Assembly (NCBI GenBank): GCA_022560025.1
Contig: JAFISE010000032.1
Span: 124,001 to 188,000, forward strand
Length of the DNA stretch: 64,000 nucleotides
DNA from: Stagonosporopsis chrysanthemi
Lineage: Eukaryota > Ascomycota > Dothideomycetes > Pleosporales > Didymellaceae
Reading direction: 5' to 3'
Below are positions 34,473-44,765 of the stretch, in pieces. Numbering within the stretch: the stretch's first letter is position 1; every line of letters begins with the position of its first letter. The notes below the pieces were generated by a model. That model was not told the DNA's origin. It saw nothing but the letters and a program-made list of their open reading frames with translations, and searched no databases. A program made the position numbers and the translations under genes.

Positions 34473-35376
34473 GGCTGAGAAGATTGCTGTAGCGTCGAAA
34501 TACGGAGTGCAAATGCTAGGCGCATCGGAGCCCGGCAGGGTGTAATTGTGGTGGTGGCCCTGGTTGATCGCAATGTGCGCTGTGTCCCCTGTGATCGCAC
34601 TCTCCTTTTACGCGGCGTTCCGGATTCTGCAGTCCGGTAGCAGGTGCCTAAAAACTGCATACACTTCGTTAGAGAGTCGTAGCGGGGTAACACGCATCCA
34701 CAGGCCGAGTCCTTGTGGATGTCAACGATTGCGATGTCTGGCGCTAGTTCGGGGGTGGTCGCGGAGTTCAGCTGGATGCGGTGAAGGGGGTCTTAGTGTG
34801 AAAGAAGGATAACAGAGCGTACAGACTCAAGCAACAACAGCCAGATTCACACCCAGAAGTATAAACAAAGTTTTCGAAACCCCTTAGACAGCATCAAGTG
34901 CAGTGTTTGTTGTCACCGTCAACTGGCAGGGTTCACCCCAGGAAACCGCCGGATCATCCTAGTGGTCGATACACATGGCCAGCGACGCCGTATTTAGGAC
35001 GTGCTGAATGTGAAGTTGAAAAACTTCTTCTCATTGTCATTGTATTCTTTGCCTGTCTCTAGATCGAAAACTTCAGTTTATAACCCATCGCTCTGTACAC
35101 AAAGAACGTGATGCACAGTCTCATCCGCGCTCTACGCTCAACTCATGTCCGTGCCATACCAGAGACACCCGTAATGCAAGCGGGTATCTCATGCCCACAG
35201 ACCGAAAAGTATGCCAAGATGATATCCACAACGCCATGGTGTGAGACAGCAGAGGCTCCTGCATGTCACCGCAAAGAAGCCATCCTCCCAGACAAACCGT
35301 GTCCCGTAGAACGCCCGCAATGCCCTCGTAATGCCGCTGAATCAAAAGTGTATGTATATACGTGTATGGTGTGCGA
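34473..35376. other. Intergenic stretch
   Basis: About 900 bp between two minus-strand genes: upstream region of the coiled-coil gene and 3' region of the next. No gene is supported. Confidence 0.5.
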
Positions 35377-36022
35377 TCATTTGGTTTGGTCGAGGCTGGC
35401 GAGCTGCTTCTTGAGCACGTCGAAGAAATTCTGCCCATTTGGCATCTTGTGAGATATACCGCCGCCTGCAGCAGTTAGATACAAGCCACGATTGAAGAAG
35501 TCGTCCACTGTACCTCTGGCCCCCCAGACTCCACTGCTTCTCTTAGGAACGGAATCGCCCTCCACCTTGTGGTAGACCGCTGGGTTCTCTAAGTCGTAAC
35601 ATTAGCTGTCTAGGTCGCGTGGACTTGCAGGGAGGTCGTACCAGCAACAGTCTCACGATACTCTAAATGGTGTCAGCGTTACTCTGAGTTAAAAGCCAAC
35701 GCTCTCATACACAGTATAAAATACTGTTCTCGGCTGGGTGAGACTCACTCTTCTTCAAGTAATCCCTCACCTCGACCGCATTGAAGTCGCGCACAGGGAC
35801 ATGCTCCTCTTTGGGCGCAGGAGCTGATATGCTCTGCCCTGTACCAGCAGGTTTGTTACTGTGGGCGGCTTTGTTGCCCCATGCATTGCCCGGCGATGGC
35901 GAAGCTTGCTGTCGTCCGTCCTTGGAATTGCCTTGTCCTGGCCGCCGCCAGCTGAGTGCATGTCAGCTGTGTTTCTCCCTTCCAGTCTGGAGCGCATACC
36001 GGTTCTCGCCCGCGCCACTCAT
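35377..36022 (-). CDS. Small uncharacterised protein with a 21-nt microexon
   Basis: Minus-strand exons 36022-36000 (23 nt), 35951-35749, 35662-35642 (21 nt) and 35588-35377 join to 152 aa with phases consistent. The protein opens MSGAGENRWRRPGQGN and passes through a Ser/Ala/Gly-rich stretch. It then has HVPVRDFNAVEVRDYLKK, KYRETVAENPAVYHKVEGD, RSSGVWGARGTVDDFFNRG and ends MPNGQNFFDVLKKQLASLDQ. The last 100 residues look ordered and conserved-like. I do not recognise the family. No signal peptide or membrane span is present. The join through the microexon gives a smooth helical sequence, which supports it, though transcript evidence is lacking. Confidence 0.65.
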
Positions 36023-36405
36023 GATCGCAAATCTGAGGATCGGTGGGGGAGGCGGGGGATCGATGCCTTGGTGGATATAAATGCTGAAGGTAGCTTCTAA
36101 CCGCGCTGCATGACGGGCCAAACTAGGGTCCACGCTGCGGCCAATGAGAGCACGTTATCGCCTTGTGTACACACAGAGGTGCGCGAACAGCTCACCATGC
36201 TAGTCTTCTTGCAGCTAACCCTTGTAGTCGTTCATCAACATATCTGGTTCACTGGAGGGGAATTTTTGCAATTACTCGCTCGGTGCCGTGTGTTGTCCGT
36301 CACGTGTGAGACAGGCTATCTAGACGGCGGTACATGACACTGGCGTTTCGTTCGAGTCGAATGTCGGTGTACCTGCAAAGAAGGCAGGTTGAGATTCCAA
36401 TTGGT
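36023..36405. other. Intergenic stretch
   Basis: About 380 bp between the start of the small minus-strand gene and the 3' end of the tRNA methyltransferase gene. Nothing supported. Confidence 0.5.
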
Positions 36406-37735
36406 CTAATCCGAATCATCATCGCTTTGCTCCTTGCTCTTGGGGCGCTCCACGCGTTCCATACGTCTCCACAGAGCCAGGAATCCACCACCTACGACCA
36501 TCTGGCCCGCCTTCGGGCGGCAAACCATGGCCCATTGCTCATCCTCTTTGGCTAGTGCCTCTGCCAACTCATCGTCTCTTGCCTCCTGGCTCTTGACCGC
36601 ATCAACTGGCTCAGTCTCTGCTGCATCGGACGATCCTTTGCCGTCAGGTTTCTTGAGCGTCGATCTTGGCCTGACTGCGCGGACATCCCATTCACGGATG
36701 GTACCAGCACCAAGCTCTACGACTCGATCAAGCAGATACGGCAGCCTCTCCTCACGAATCTTCTCAACGCATTGTGCAATTTGTGTGATACTTGGGTTGA
36801 AAACAGCAAGTAGCCCGTCCACACGCAGCGCTGGTACCACATTTGCCAGATGCGTGTCGGCGTTGGGCAAATCCAGGAAGACGTGATTTAGGAAGGGTTC
36901 TTCAGTCCTTCGAATCGTTCTCTGCGAAGCAATCCACTCAGACACATCCCCTACGTGAAAATCGACGTTGCCAGCATAGAGTCCGTGTCGAAAGCCTTGA
37001 ACAATCTTCTTTGCATGCTTTGAATGTTTGCTCGAGATGTCGAGAGTATGTATGATAGCGCGCCTACAGGATTTCCATGACTCTATAGATGTGGCGTGGA
37101 GGTCCGTTATGGACTCACCCAAGTATACAGCATCCTCCGGTTCTTCTACGTTTATAGCGTAGTCGGGGATTTTTGCCAACGGTGGATTTGCAGCTTGAAT
37201 AGCTCGGGAGAGGTGCAGCGTCAACGCTCCATGACCTGTCCCGGCCTCAAGGATCTCGAAAGGGGGCTCGTCGCTTGGGGTGCTCGCAGACGTGTCGACA
37301 TGGATGTCAAGAAGAGAGACGATCAAATTGGTGTCAGAAGGGTACAGCTGGGGTTACTTAGCTTGGGCTCCCAGGTAACACAGCTGTAGTGCTTGTGCGT
37401 AGATAACAGTAACGCACAGGTGTGACGAGACGCGGTGTGAGCCGAACGTACTCTGCTAAAGTAGGTTCATGAACACGATACTCGAAGCCTTTGGATGACC
37501 GCACTATCTGACGCGCTTCCTTCCCGATGATGTTGACATGATCGATGACCCCGCGGTGGGTATGCGTCGTCTTCGCAGCCTGCAGCTTCAGGAGAGAACC
37601 GTCTACATGGTCCTTCTTGCCTCGAAGTAGGACGACATCTCCTTCCTTGAAAGCGCGGCGGAGACTTGCGCTAGTGCTGAAAGATCTGACCGACTTCTGT
37701 GTCGCTGCGCATTGGAGCTGTCGTAGGTTTCGCAT
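36406..37735 (-). CDS. tRNA (adenine-58-N1)-methyltransferase, mitochondrial-type (TRM61/Gcd14 family)
   Basis: This SAM-dependent enzyme would make m1A58 in the T-loop of tRNA. Exons 37735-37418 and 37347-36406 give 419 aa. The first about 30 residues (MRNLRQLQCAATQKSVRSFS) are Arg/Ser-rich without acids, as in a mitochondrial presequence. The Gcd14-type N-terminal barrel follows (FKEGDVVLLRG, RGVIDHVNIIGK, YRVHEPTLAEYVRLTPR). Then come LYPSDTNLIVSLLD, SAM motif I EAGTGHGALTLHLSRA, catalytic VFLDLPNAD and FNPSITQIAQCVEKIREE. A charged, Lys/Glu-rich insert (about 345-385) precedes the end VVGGGFLALWRRMERV. It resembles human TRMT61B more than the nuclear Trm61, but I cannot test that here. 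It is divergent from DCR2. Confidence 0.85.
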
Positions 37736-38102
37736 AACTCAGCGTATGGATTGTGTATGCTTGCCTCTGGTGGAGTCGAAGAAGTCTAGAGGTTAAGTAG
37801 CGAAGAAAGATGCATAGATGCAGGGTTCACGCTACCCGCTCAAAAGTGGGGACCTCGGGACCTCCGCGGTGACCGACGTCGATCAAGGATGCGAGGCAAG
37901 GACACATCCATGAATGAAGGCCTCTCGCGCCCAAATCGACTTACATTGACACGCAGAGCGCATGTCATGGCGGCTGTATTGCGCATCTATTCTACGATAT
38001 TTCTCTTCTAATAGGGCACATGCGGCTGGAGAGCCACTCACTTCATCATGACCCGCCGGATTGTATGCTTGATGCTCCCAGAGTCCCCGATCTAGCTGAT
38101 TC
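37736..38102. other. Divergent promoter region TRM61-like/DCR2
   Basis: 367 bp between start codons, with no ORF supported and no strong TATA element seen. Confidence 0.5.
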
Positions 38103-39798
38103 ATGTCACAGGTTCGAACGGGCATTCAGCTCATAGCGTTTGCGATCATCGCCTGCTTCTTAGTATTCTTCGTCGATAACCGGTACCGCGTCCTACCTCA
38201 ATCCGTCCACAGCCACCTGCCCCTGCACCACGAGGGTCTTGTCATCACCGACATCACAGTACAGACATGCTCCACCCTGAATCCGCTCTCGAAATGCATG
38301 CTCGACCAGAAGAAGTGGCACCGCGTCGAGAAGGATCTTTATCTTGGATCCGGCTGGGTGTCCAAGGCATACGTGCACATCAAGCGCAAAAGGGAGGAGG
38401 AGCTTACAAATGATGACAAGGTCATTGTTGACGTCCGCACCGGCAAGCTCGACCCGGCCATGGGCGAGAAGGCTCAGGCTTCAGAGAAGTGGGAGTCTCG
38501 CCCCGCAGGCGTGTGGATCAAGCGGTCTCTCAAGCGTCACGCGAGCGACTCGAAGCAGGCCGTGACTGCTGTCGACATACTTTTCGGGTCTGACGCAGTA
38601 GAGCCACGTCCGGGATGGGAGCTGGTCAAGAATGGTGCCTTGCATCTGGACACAGCGGGAGACAGCAAGGACCCGCGCCTGAGCATACGTCGCGGCGCTC
38701 CGCACAAATTCGAGAAGCCAGTTCCTAAGATCCGCAAGGACGGTAAGTTCAAGATCATGCAGATTTCTGATCTGCATCTCAGCACTGGCTTGGGCGCATG
38801 CAGGGATGCGGAACCAAAGGGCGCTAATGGCGGCCACTGCGATGCTGACCCAAGGACGTTGGACTTCGTGGAGCGTGTTTTGGATGAGGAGAAGCCTGAT
38901 ATGGTTGTTCTCTCTGGTGACCAAGTCAATGGTGATACGGCGCCGGATGTTCAAAGTGTACGCTGGCCTTGCCTGTTAACATGCTCAACATACTCACATG
39001 CTCCAGGCCCTGTTCAAGATCATCGAGCCTCTTGCCGAACGCAAGATTCCCTATGCAGCCATCTTTGGCAATCACGACGATGAGGGCACACTATCGCGCC
39101 ATGCACAAATGTCCCTCTACGAATCGTTACCTTACTCTTTATCCGAAGCCGGGCCAAATACGATCGACGGTGTTGGCAACTACTACGTTGAAGTGCAAGC
39201 ACACAACAGCAAGCACTCTGCGCTGACACTCTACATGCTCGATACCCACGCTTACTCCCCGGACGAAGCTCATTATCGAGGGTACGACTGGATCAAGCCG
39301 AACCAGATTACTTGGTTCAAGAACGCTGCGGAAGGGCTCAAGGATGCCCACAGCAAATATACTCACAAGCACCTGGACATGGCATTCATTCACATACCTC
39401 TACCCGAGTATGCAGACAGAAACAATGAATTCGTCGGCAACTGGACCGAGGGTGTGACGGCTCCAGCCTTCAACACTCATTTCAAGGACGAGCTGGTCAG
39501 ACAGGGCGTGAAATTTGTCTCTTGTGGTCACGACCATGTGAACGACTACTGTATGCTCTCGAAGGAACATACGACCCAAGAGCCTGAGCTTTGGATGTGC
39601 TATGCAGGCGGCAGCGGGTTTGGCGGCTATGGTGGTTACAACAACTATCATCGCCGACTGCGTGTGTTCGAGATTGACACAAATACGGCGCGCATCTCTA
39701 CATGGAAAAGGCTCGAGTATGGAGACATCGGGAAGAGGTTAGACGAACAGATGATAGTTGATGCTGGAAGAGTTCTACCGGTGCAACGAGACAACTAG
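38103..39798 (+). CDS. DCR2: Calcineurin-like phosphatase Dcr2
   Basis: This metallophosphatase in yeast dephosphorylates Sic1 (G1/S control) and Ire1 (unfolded protein response). Exons 38103-38957 and 39007-39798 give 548 aa. A single N-terminal membrane anchor (IQLIAFAIIACFLVFFVDN, residues 7-26) is followed by about 200 residues typical of the family. The metal-binding motifs come in order: IMQISDLHLSTG, VLSGDQVNGD, AIFGNHDDEG, FIHIPLPEY and VSCGHDHVNDY. The intron lies between the second and third motifs, and its removal keeps the spacing expected of the family. The catalytic domain is followed by GGSGFGGYGGYNNYHRRLRV, also typical. All metal ligands expected for an active enzyme are present. 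Identification is firm. Confidence 0.94.
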
Positions 39799-40428
39799 GA
39801 GCAGTTATTTCGTACGGGATTGCAGTAAGCAGGGCGTTCTTTGGCGTTGTGTGGTGCGAAACTTGGTGGCTTCAGGACTACAGGTGCCTGGCTGGCTGTG
39901 CGCACGCACACTTTATTACTTTTGTACAAAGTCACAATCACATTGAGCTCCTATTTGTGGTACTATTCTCGGCTTGAGCGCGTGTCACTATGTTCACTGA
40001 TGGTTTATGTGCGGTGTGTGGTGCAGATCCACCTTGACTCGTGCCCAGATCTATATGGCGACTGACGCCACCTTGACCAGGGTGTCGAAGACAGTTCTAT
40101 CACGAACCCTTACGACGTGCTCGAGACTCGAACTCCCGATTGAATGGCAATAGTCGTTAGAGCGTAAGTTCAGACCGCAAGACGACGTTCCAGTATGTCT
40201 CGACTTGTCGACAATCGTGCTAGTAGGGTATCAGACTGCACAGAAACGGTGCTTGTCACCTTCTCGCAATCACAACTTGAGGCACCTACCGCTGGTACTC
40301 CGCAGTCATCTCAGGCAAGCGCAGTGTTGCTGGGTCTCAGCAGACCACCGTATGGTCGCAGTTGTCTGGCTCTTGGATGCCATCTTCATCATTCTCCTGC
40401 CACACATCAGCAAACTATCAGACAAGGA
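39799..40428. other. Convergent 3' region
   Basis: About 630 bp between two 3' ends. Open frames here on the plus strand (for example 40195-40737) are the reverse side of the membrane protein gene or lack any pattern. Confidence 0.5.
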
Positions 40429-41111
40429 TTAGCATATAAAATTGCTGACAGTTTTCGAAGGCTTGCTCGGTCTTCTCTTGCGCCACACCGCCAAGGCCAG
40501 CAACACAGCCAATGTTGCCATGGTTCCAACCTGCATGAAAAACACGACTCGACTCTTCCTACACAGTGTGACCATATTTCCACACTGGGGTGGCTCCACC
40601 CCCAGCTCAGAACACCAGTTGCGCTCTTGTTCACTGGCTCTGAGGATGTCGACCAAAATGAGGACATCTCGATCGGTGACTGTGCATCTGCCTGTCGGAG
40701 CGAGCTCTATAGAGAGCAACTGCAACCTCGTAAGTGATAGGTGGACGACCTCTTGAAACGTCGACTTACAACAATTGCTCCAAGGCTCAGCAACAGCAAG
40801 TGGACATCAACCACACACGCGAGGACCCATGCTCTCGTGATATAAGTAACGGCGAGACCGATGAAGCTGCCTAGAAGGGCTAGGCCAGCCACAGTGGCGC
40901 TAAGTGTGAGCACGACTGGTGGTGTATCAGAGATGAGGTTGTAGACTTTGAGTCTCGGGCATAGCAGGATGAGACTTATGGAAGCAAAGATGAGCTGTAG
41001 GATGCGCAGGACGACCGTGTACAGTGAATCTCGGTCTAAAACCATGGTGGACAAGGCGCAGAGACTAACGACTACAAGAGAGGATTCCGCATACATTTGG
41101 AACTTGCTCAT
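40429..41111 (-). CDS. Small multi-pass membrane protein, uncharacterised
   Basis: Minus-strand exons 41111-40770 and 40719-40429 join in phase 0 (GTAAGT donor, TTGCAG acceptor) to 210 aa. Four hydrophobic segments lie in exon 1: SSLVVVSLCALSTMVL, VVLRILQLIFASISLILLC, VLTLSATVAGLALLGSFIGL and VLACVVDVHLLLLSLGAIV. This is the spacing of a four-helix fungal membrane protein (MARVEL-like in outline, but I cannot confirm that). Exon 2 adds a polar loop with two or three Cys (ERNWCSELGVEPPQCGNMVT) and a fifth span, VVFFMQVGTMATLAVLLALA, ending in a basic tail RKRRPSKPSKT. No family name is supported. Location is likely the plasma membrane or endomembranes. Confidence 0.62.
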
Positions 41112-42382
41112 GGTGATTTTTGTGTTCGCGTTGAAACGCCTTTTCCACAGTGCGAGGGGGCACGAGCAACCATCTGTAACTATGCTCAGCAACAGGCTCC
41201 GGGTACGACGTTTCCTCACTTTTTGTGTTCGACATAGGCGCTGAAATTACAACATTCAAAAGGCAGGTTCCAGTTCGGGCTCAACAGTGTGCTGACATAT
41301 TGGAAATACCATACATAGTGTTTCACACGAATGGTCTAGAAAGCTCATGGAAGCTGCACGACCGCCCTGCTCCAGTATGTGTTTCATTTGCGAGCGCGGC
41401 ACACAGTCTTAAGGTCCTGCGTGATACAGGCCAGCACAAGTCTCCCCTGGCTTATATCAAGGTAAGTTTGGATTCTGTCCTACGGAGCATTGTGATGAGT
41501 TAACAGAAGGCATATCAACTTCTGAACACCTACTGAGGACTGCACGCTATTTGACGTACTTGAGATTCTGCTCAGTACTCTCCGGCTAATGCCAGTATCA
41601 TATCTGCATACGTCGTTTGGTGCAGAAGCGAGCTCGAGGCAACACTACCCCTGTAGAGCACAAACTATCAGAAAATGTCGCCCAGCACGCGATTCCAGTT
41701 CGCAGCATCACCATGCCGTGGCACTTCCGTTAATCTGGCAGGAGATATCGTGCGATCAGGCCTTGCATTCGCGGCTACACGGAACTGTGGGGCAAGGTCC
41801 ACAAATTTCTCTTGGCTCCTTCCTGTTCGAGTTTAGCTGGGCCATTCGACATGAATGCTTGCACATGCTTCCGTCACTCCACAAAGCTTCAGGGGTAATG
41901 CTGATGACCCTGTTGCCTGCACTCAAGCTTCAGATGAGTTGCACAAACATTGGCGACCATGTAGCTCATCTCCAGTCCTTATCGTCCTTGTTGTGGACCT
42001 TTTCCGCCTCCGCGAACACAGAAATGTTCGTGCCTGCCGACCTCAAACTAGATACGATCGTCGAGCGGTCACTATCGCAACTGCCTCTTTGGGTAACGTG
42101 GGGAGCATAGACTTGTTGACGTCGATTGATCACAGAAGCTTCTCTTATTCGCTGCATTGGACCGGTTTGCCTCACAGGACATGGATCTTTGTCAAAATGC
42201 TCCATGGTTGCAGGAACTATAATGCCTGTCCGTCGTATTTCGAGCAAGAGCCCACGGCCCGCGGGACTGTATCATAGAGTACCCTGATCTCAGTGTGAGT
42301 ATAAAAGAAGCGAAGGCCTCCAACGCAATGAGTTCTGGCATCCGTTCTTCGCACGTGCTTCGGCTAAACAATCGCTGCGAAT
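41112..42382. other. Upstream region of the S41 protease
   Basis: About 1.27 kb. Open frames at 41225-41503 and 41589-42110 on the plus strand have no ATG-led, domain-bearing model I can close. A GTAAGT...AACAG pair near 41463-41507 would splice two short frames but lacks a first exon. A good TATA box lies at 42300. Confidence 0.45.
42300..42307 (+). promoter_or_regulatory. TATA box of the S41 protease gene
   Basis: TATAAAAG lies 76 bp upstream of the start codon. This consensus TATA fits a regulated, highly expressed secreted-enzyme gene. Confidence 0.55.
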
Positions 42383-44765
42383 ATGGTCCGGTTCACTAAT
42401 GCCGCTGCGGGCTTGTCTCTCGCCTCTGTTGCTCTCTCCTCACCTTTTCAGAGCCAGTTGTATGCTCGCCAGAATGCCTCGACTCCATGTGCGCAGGTGA
42501 GCGCATCTGTAGCGGCACAAGAGTCTGTTGCGACCCCAACTGTTGCTGCCGAGCTCGCCTACGAGTGCATCACATCCGTACCGTTCAACCAGACTGCTGC
42601 TCTGGCATTGGTAGATGGCGTCGTGCCGTACTTCAAGTGGCAAAGTAACACTGCCTTCTTGAAGGATCCTCCTGAGGAGTACGCCGAGAAGGTGCAACCT
42701 GCTGTCGATATTTGGGGCGAGCTGGAGAAGATTCGCGGCAAGGTTGTTGGCGGACAGTACGAGAATGAGTTTGAGGTACGAAGAAATGTACAGGGTCCTT
42801 AATATTCTATTTACTAACCTTGCACAGTTCGGTTTCGAGCTCTATCTTCTTCTCCAGAGCACGCACGATGGTCATTTCGTGTACGTTCCTGACGTGGTCG
42901 GCACGGTTTTCAACTTTGCTCGTCCCGTTCCTTTGGTCTCTGTCTCTGCCGATGGTAAAGAGCTTCCAAAGGCCTACGTCTATGCAGATGTACTTGCCGA
43001 ATCGTTTGGCAACACCACTTTCACCTCTTCTCCGATCTGTAAGATCAACGGGGAGGATGCTCAAGCGTACTTGGAGAATTGGGCCCAATACGGCTCTCTT
43101 CAGGATCGTGATGCATTGTACAACAACGTGTTTTACGAGCTTGCGACAGTATCCCTTGGCCCTTCGGGATCCGGCATTGGTACCTTTGCCGGTAGCGGAC
43201 GTGGAAGATGGGTTTATCCTGGTGCGACGACTGAGCTTGAGTTCGAGAACGGCACCAGCGTGACCTACCAAAACTACGCCAAGGTGCTCATTCCCTTCGA
43301 TGGAATTACCGATGGAGAGTCTTTGTACAAGACCTGGTTTACCGGCAACCAGCCAACAGAGGCAGAGGAGACACCTTCTCCTACACCCTCCTCAAACATC
43401 ACATCATCTGCAGTCTCATCTGCAACTGCATCCGCCACAGTCAAACCCATCCCCGCTCCTGGCTACCCTCCGCCAGTCGTGCGTGAGGCACACAATCTCA
43501 TTGGAGGCTACTTCCTGGAGGACGACTATTCCGATGTTGCTGTCCTTTCGGTGCCTTCCTTTGTTGGTATCAGCGCACAAGAGGAGTTTCAAGAAACTGC
43601 TGTCAAGTTCCTTGCCGCAGCGAAGGCTGCTGGTAAAAAGAAGCTCGTGGTCGATGTTTCCGCTAACGGTGGCGGTACGATTCTCTTGGGTTACGACCTG
43701 TACAAATTGCTCTTCCCTAATGACATCGACCATGCTGCATCTGACCGCTTCCGCGCTTTCGAGAGCACTGATCTGCTTGGCCAGAAGTTCTCTGAAGCTG
43801 CTGAGGGTCTCCCTCGTCAGCTCGTAACAGAGGAGCAGAACGAAACACTGTATGAGCTCACTGACGCCGTTGTGTCGTCGGTGTTCAATTACCAAAGCGA
43901 TGTGTCGGTTAACGGCACAAACTTCGTCAACTGGGCTGATAAGTACGGACCGCTCATCAGCCAAAAGGGCGACAACTTCTCCGACCTTTTCCGCTGGAAC
44001 TTGTCTGACGTCTTGACACCGTTGAACTCGGGAGGCATCTACATCCACGGCTACGGTCCACTGAGCAACTACACTCAGCAGCCGTTTGCCGCCGAGGACA
44101 TCGTAGTTGTGACGGACGGTTACTGCGCGTCGACGTGCACAATCTTCTCCGAGCTCATGCGCCAGCGTGCAGGCGTGAAGTACATCTCTCTCGGTGGTCG
44201 CCCTCGCGAGGGTATCACCCAGGCTGTCGGTGGCGTCAAGGGAACAAACAACTTGCCGTGGACTTATATCCAGTCGCTAGTCCAGTACGCAGTCAACAAT
44301 CTGACGTCTGGCGCTGATGAGGCAGCGAAGCTGAACAGCACCGAGCTTGGCGAGTACTGGAGCGACGTTGTCTTCGACCGTCTCGCTATCGGCAGTTCAG
44401 TCAACATCAACTTCCGCGACGGTATCCGCGATGGCGATGAGAGCGTTACCCCTCTTCAATTCGTCTATGAGCCCAGCGACTGCAGAATTCTGTACACAAA
44501 GCAAATGACCGTCGATGCCACGGCGATCTGGAAGGCTGTGGCTGACTCGACCTGGGGCGGCAAGAGCCACTGCATTGCTGGAAACCTTGGAGGCTACTCT
44601 ACTGGTTCCAAGCTGGCTAAGAGGGAGTTGACAGTGCAGGATAAGGTGCTCAGTAGGAGGATGCACCAATGGCGAAGGGAGCTCAGGGAGCAGGATTACC
44701 CGCTCGACGTCTTTACCAACCTGCGTGAGGCTAAGCTTGGAGGTGATGGTATTATGTGGCCATAA
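42383..44765 (+). CDS. Secreted S41-family (CPAF-like) serine protease
   Basis: Exons 42383-42775 and 42828-44765 (branch site TTTACTAAC) give 776 aa. The N-terminus (MVRFTNAAAGLSLASVALSS) is a signal peptide, followed by a Gln/Arg-containing pro region, so it is secreted. The architecture matches fungal CPAF-like S41 proteins: an N-terminal domain of about 300 residues with GFELYLLLQSTHDGHFVYVPD; a Ser/Thr/Pro-rich linker (about residues 333-365); then the protease domain with KKKLVVDVSANGGGTILLGY and the nucleophile region VVVTDGYCASTCTIFSELM, where the Ser of CAST is the likely nucleophile. Several NxS/T sites suggest N-glycosylation. The substrate is unknown. No other secretion-related gene is adjacent. 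A consensus TATA box precedes it. Confidence 0.88.

Noticed and set aside
40195..40737. 180-codon plus-strand frame
   Set aside because: It overlaps the membrane-protein gene on the other strand and shows no domain.
41589..42110. 173-codon plus-strand frame upstream of the S41 protease
   Set aside because: There is no recognisable domain, and it lies in the probable promoter region. Kept only as intergenic.
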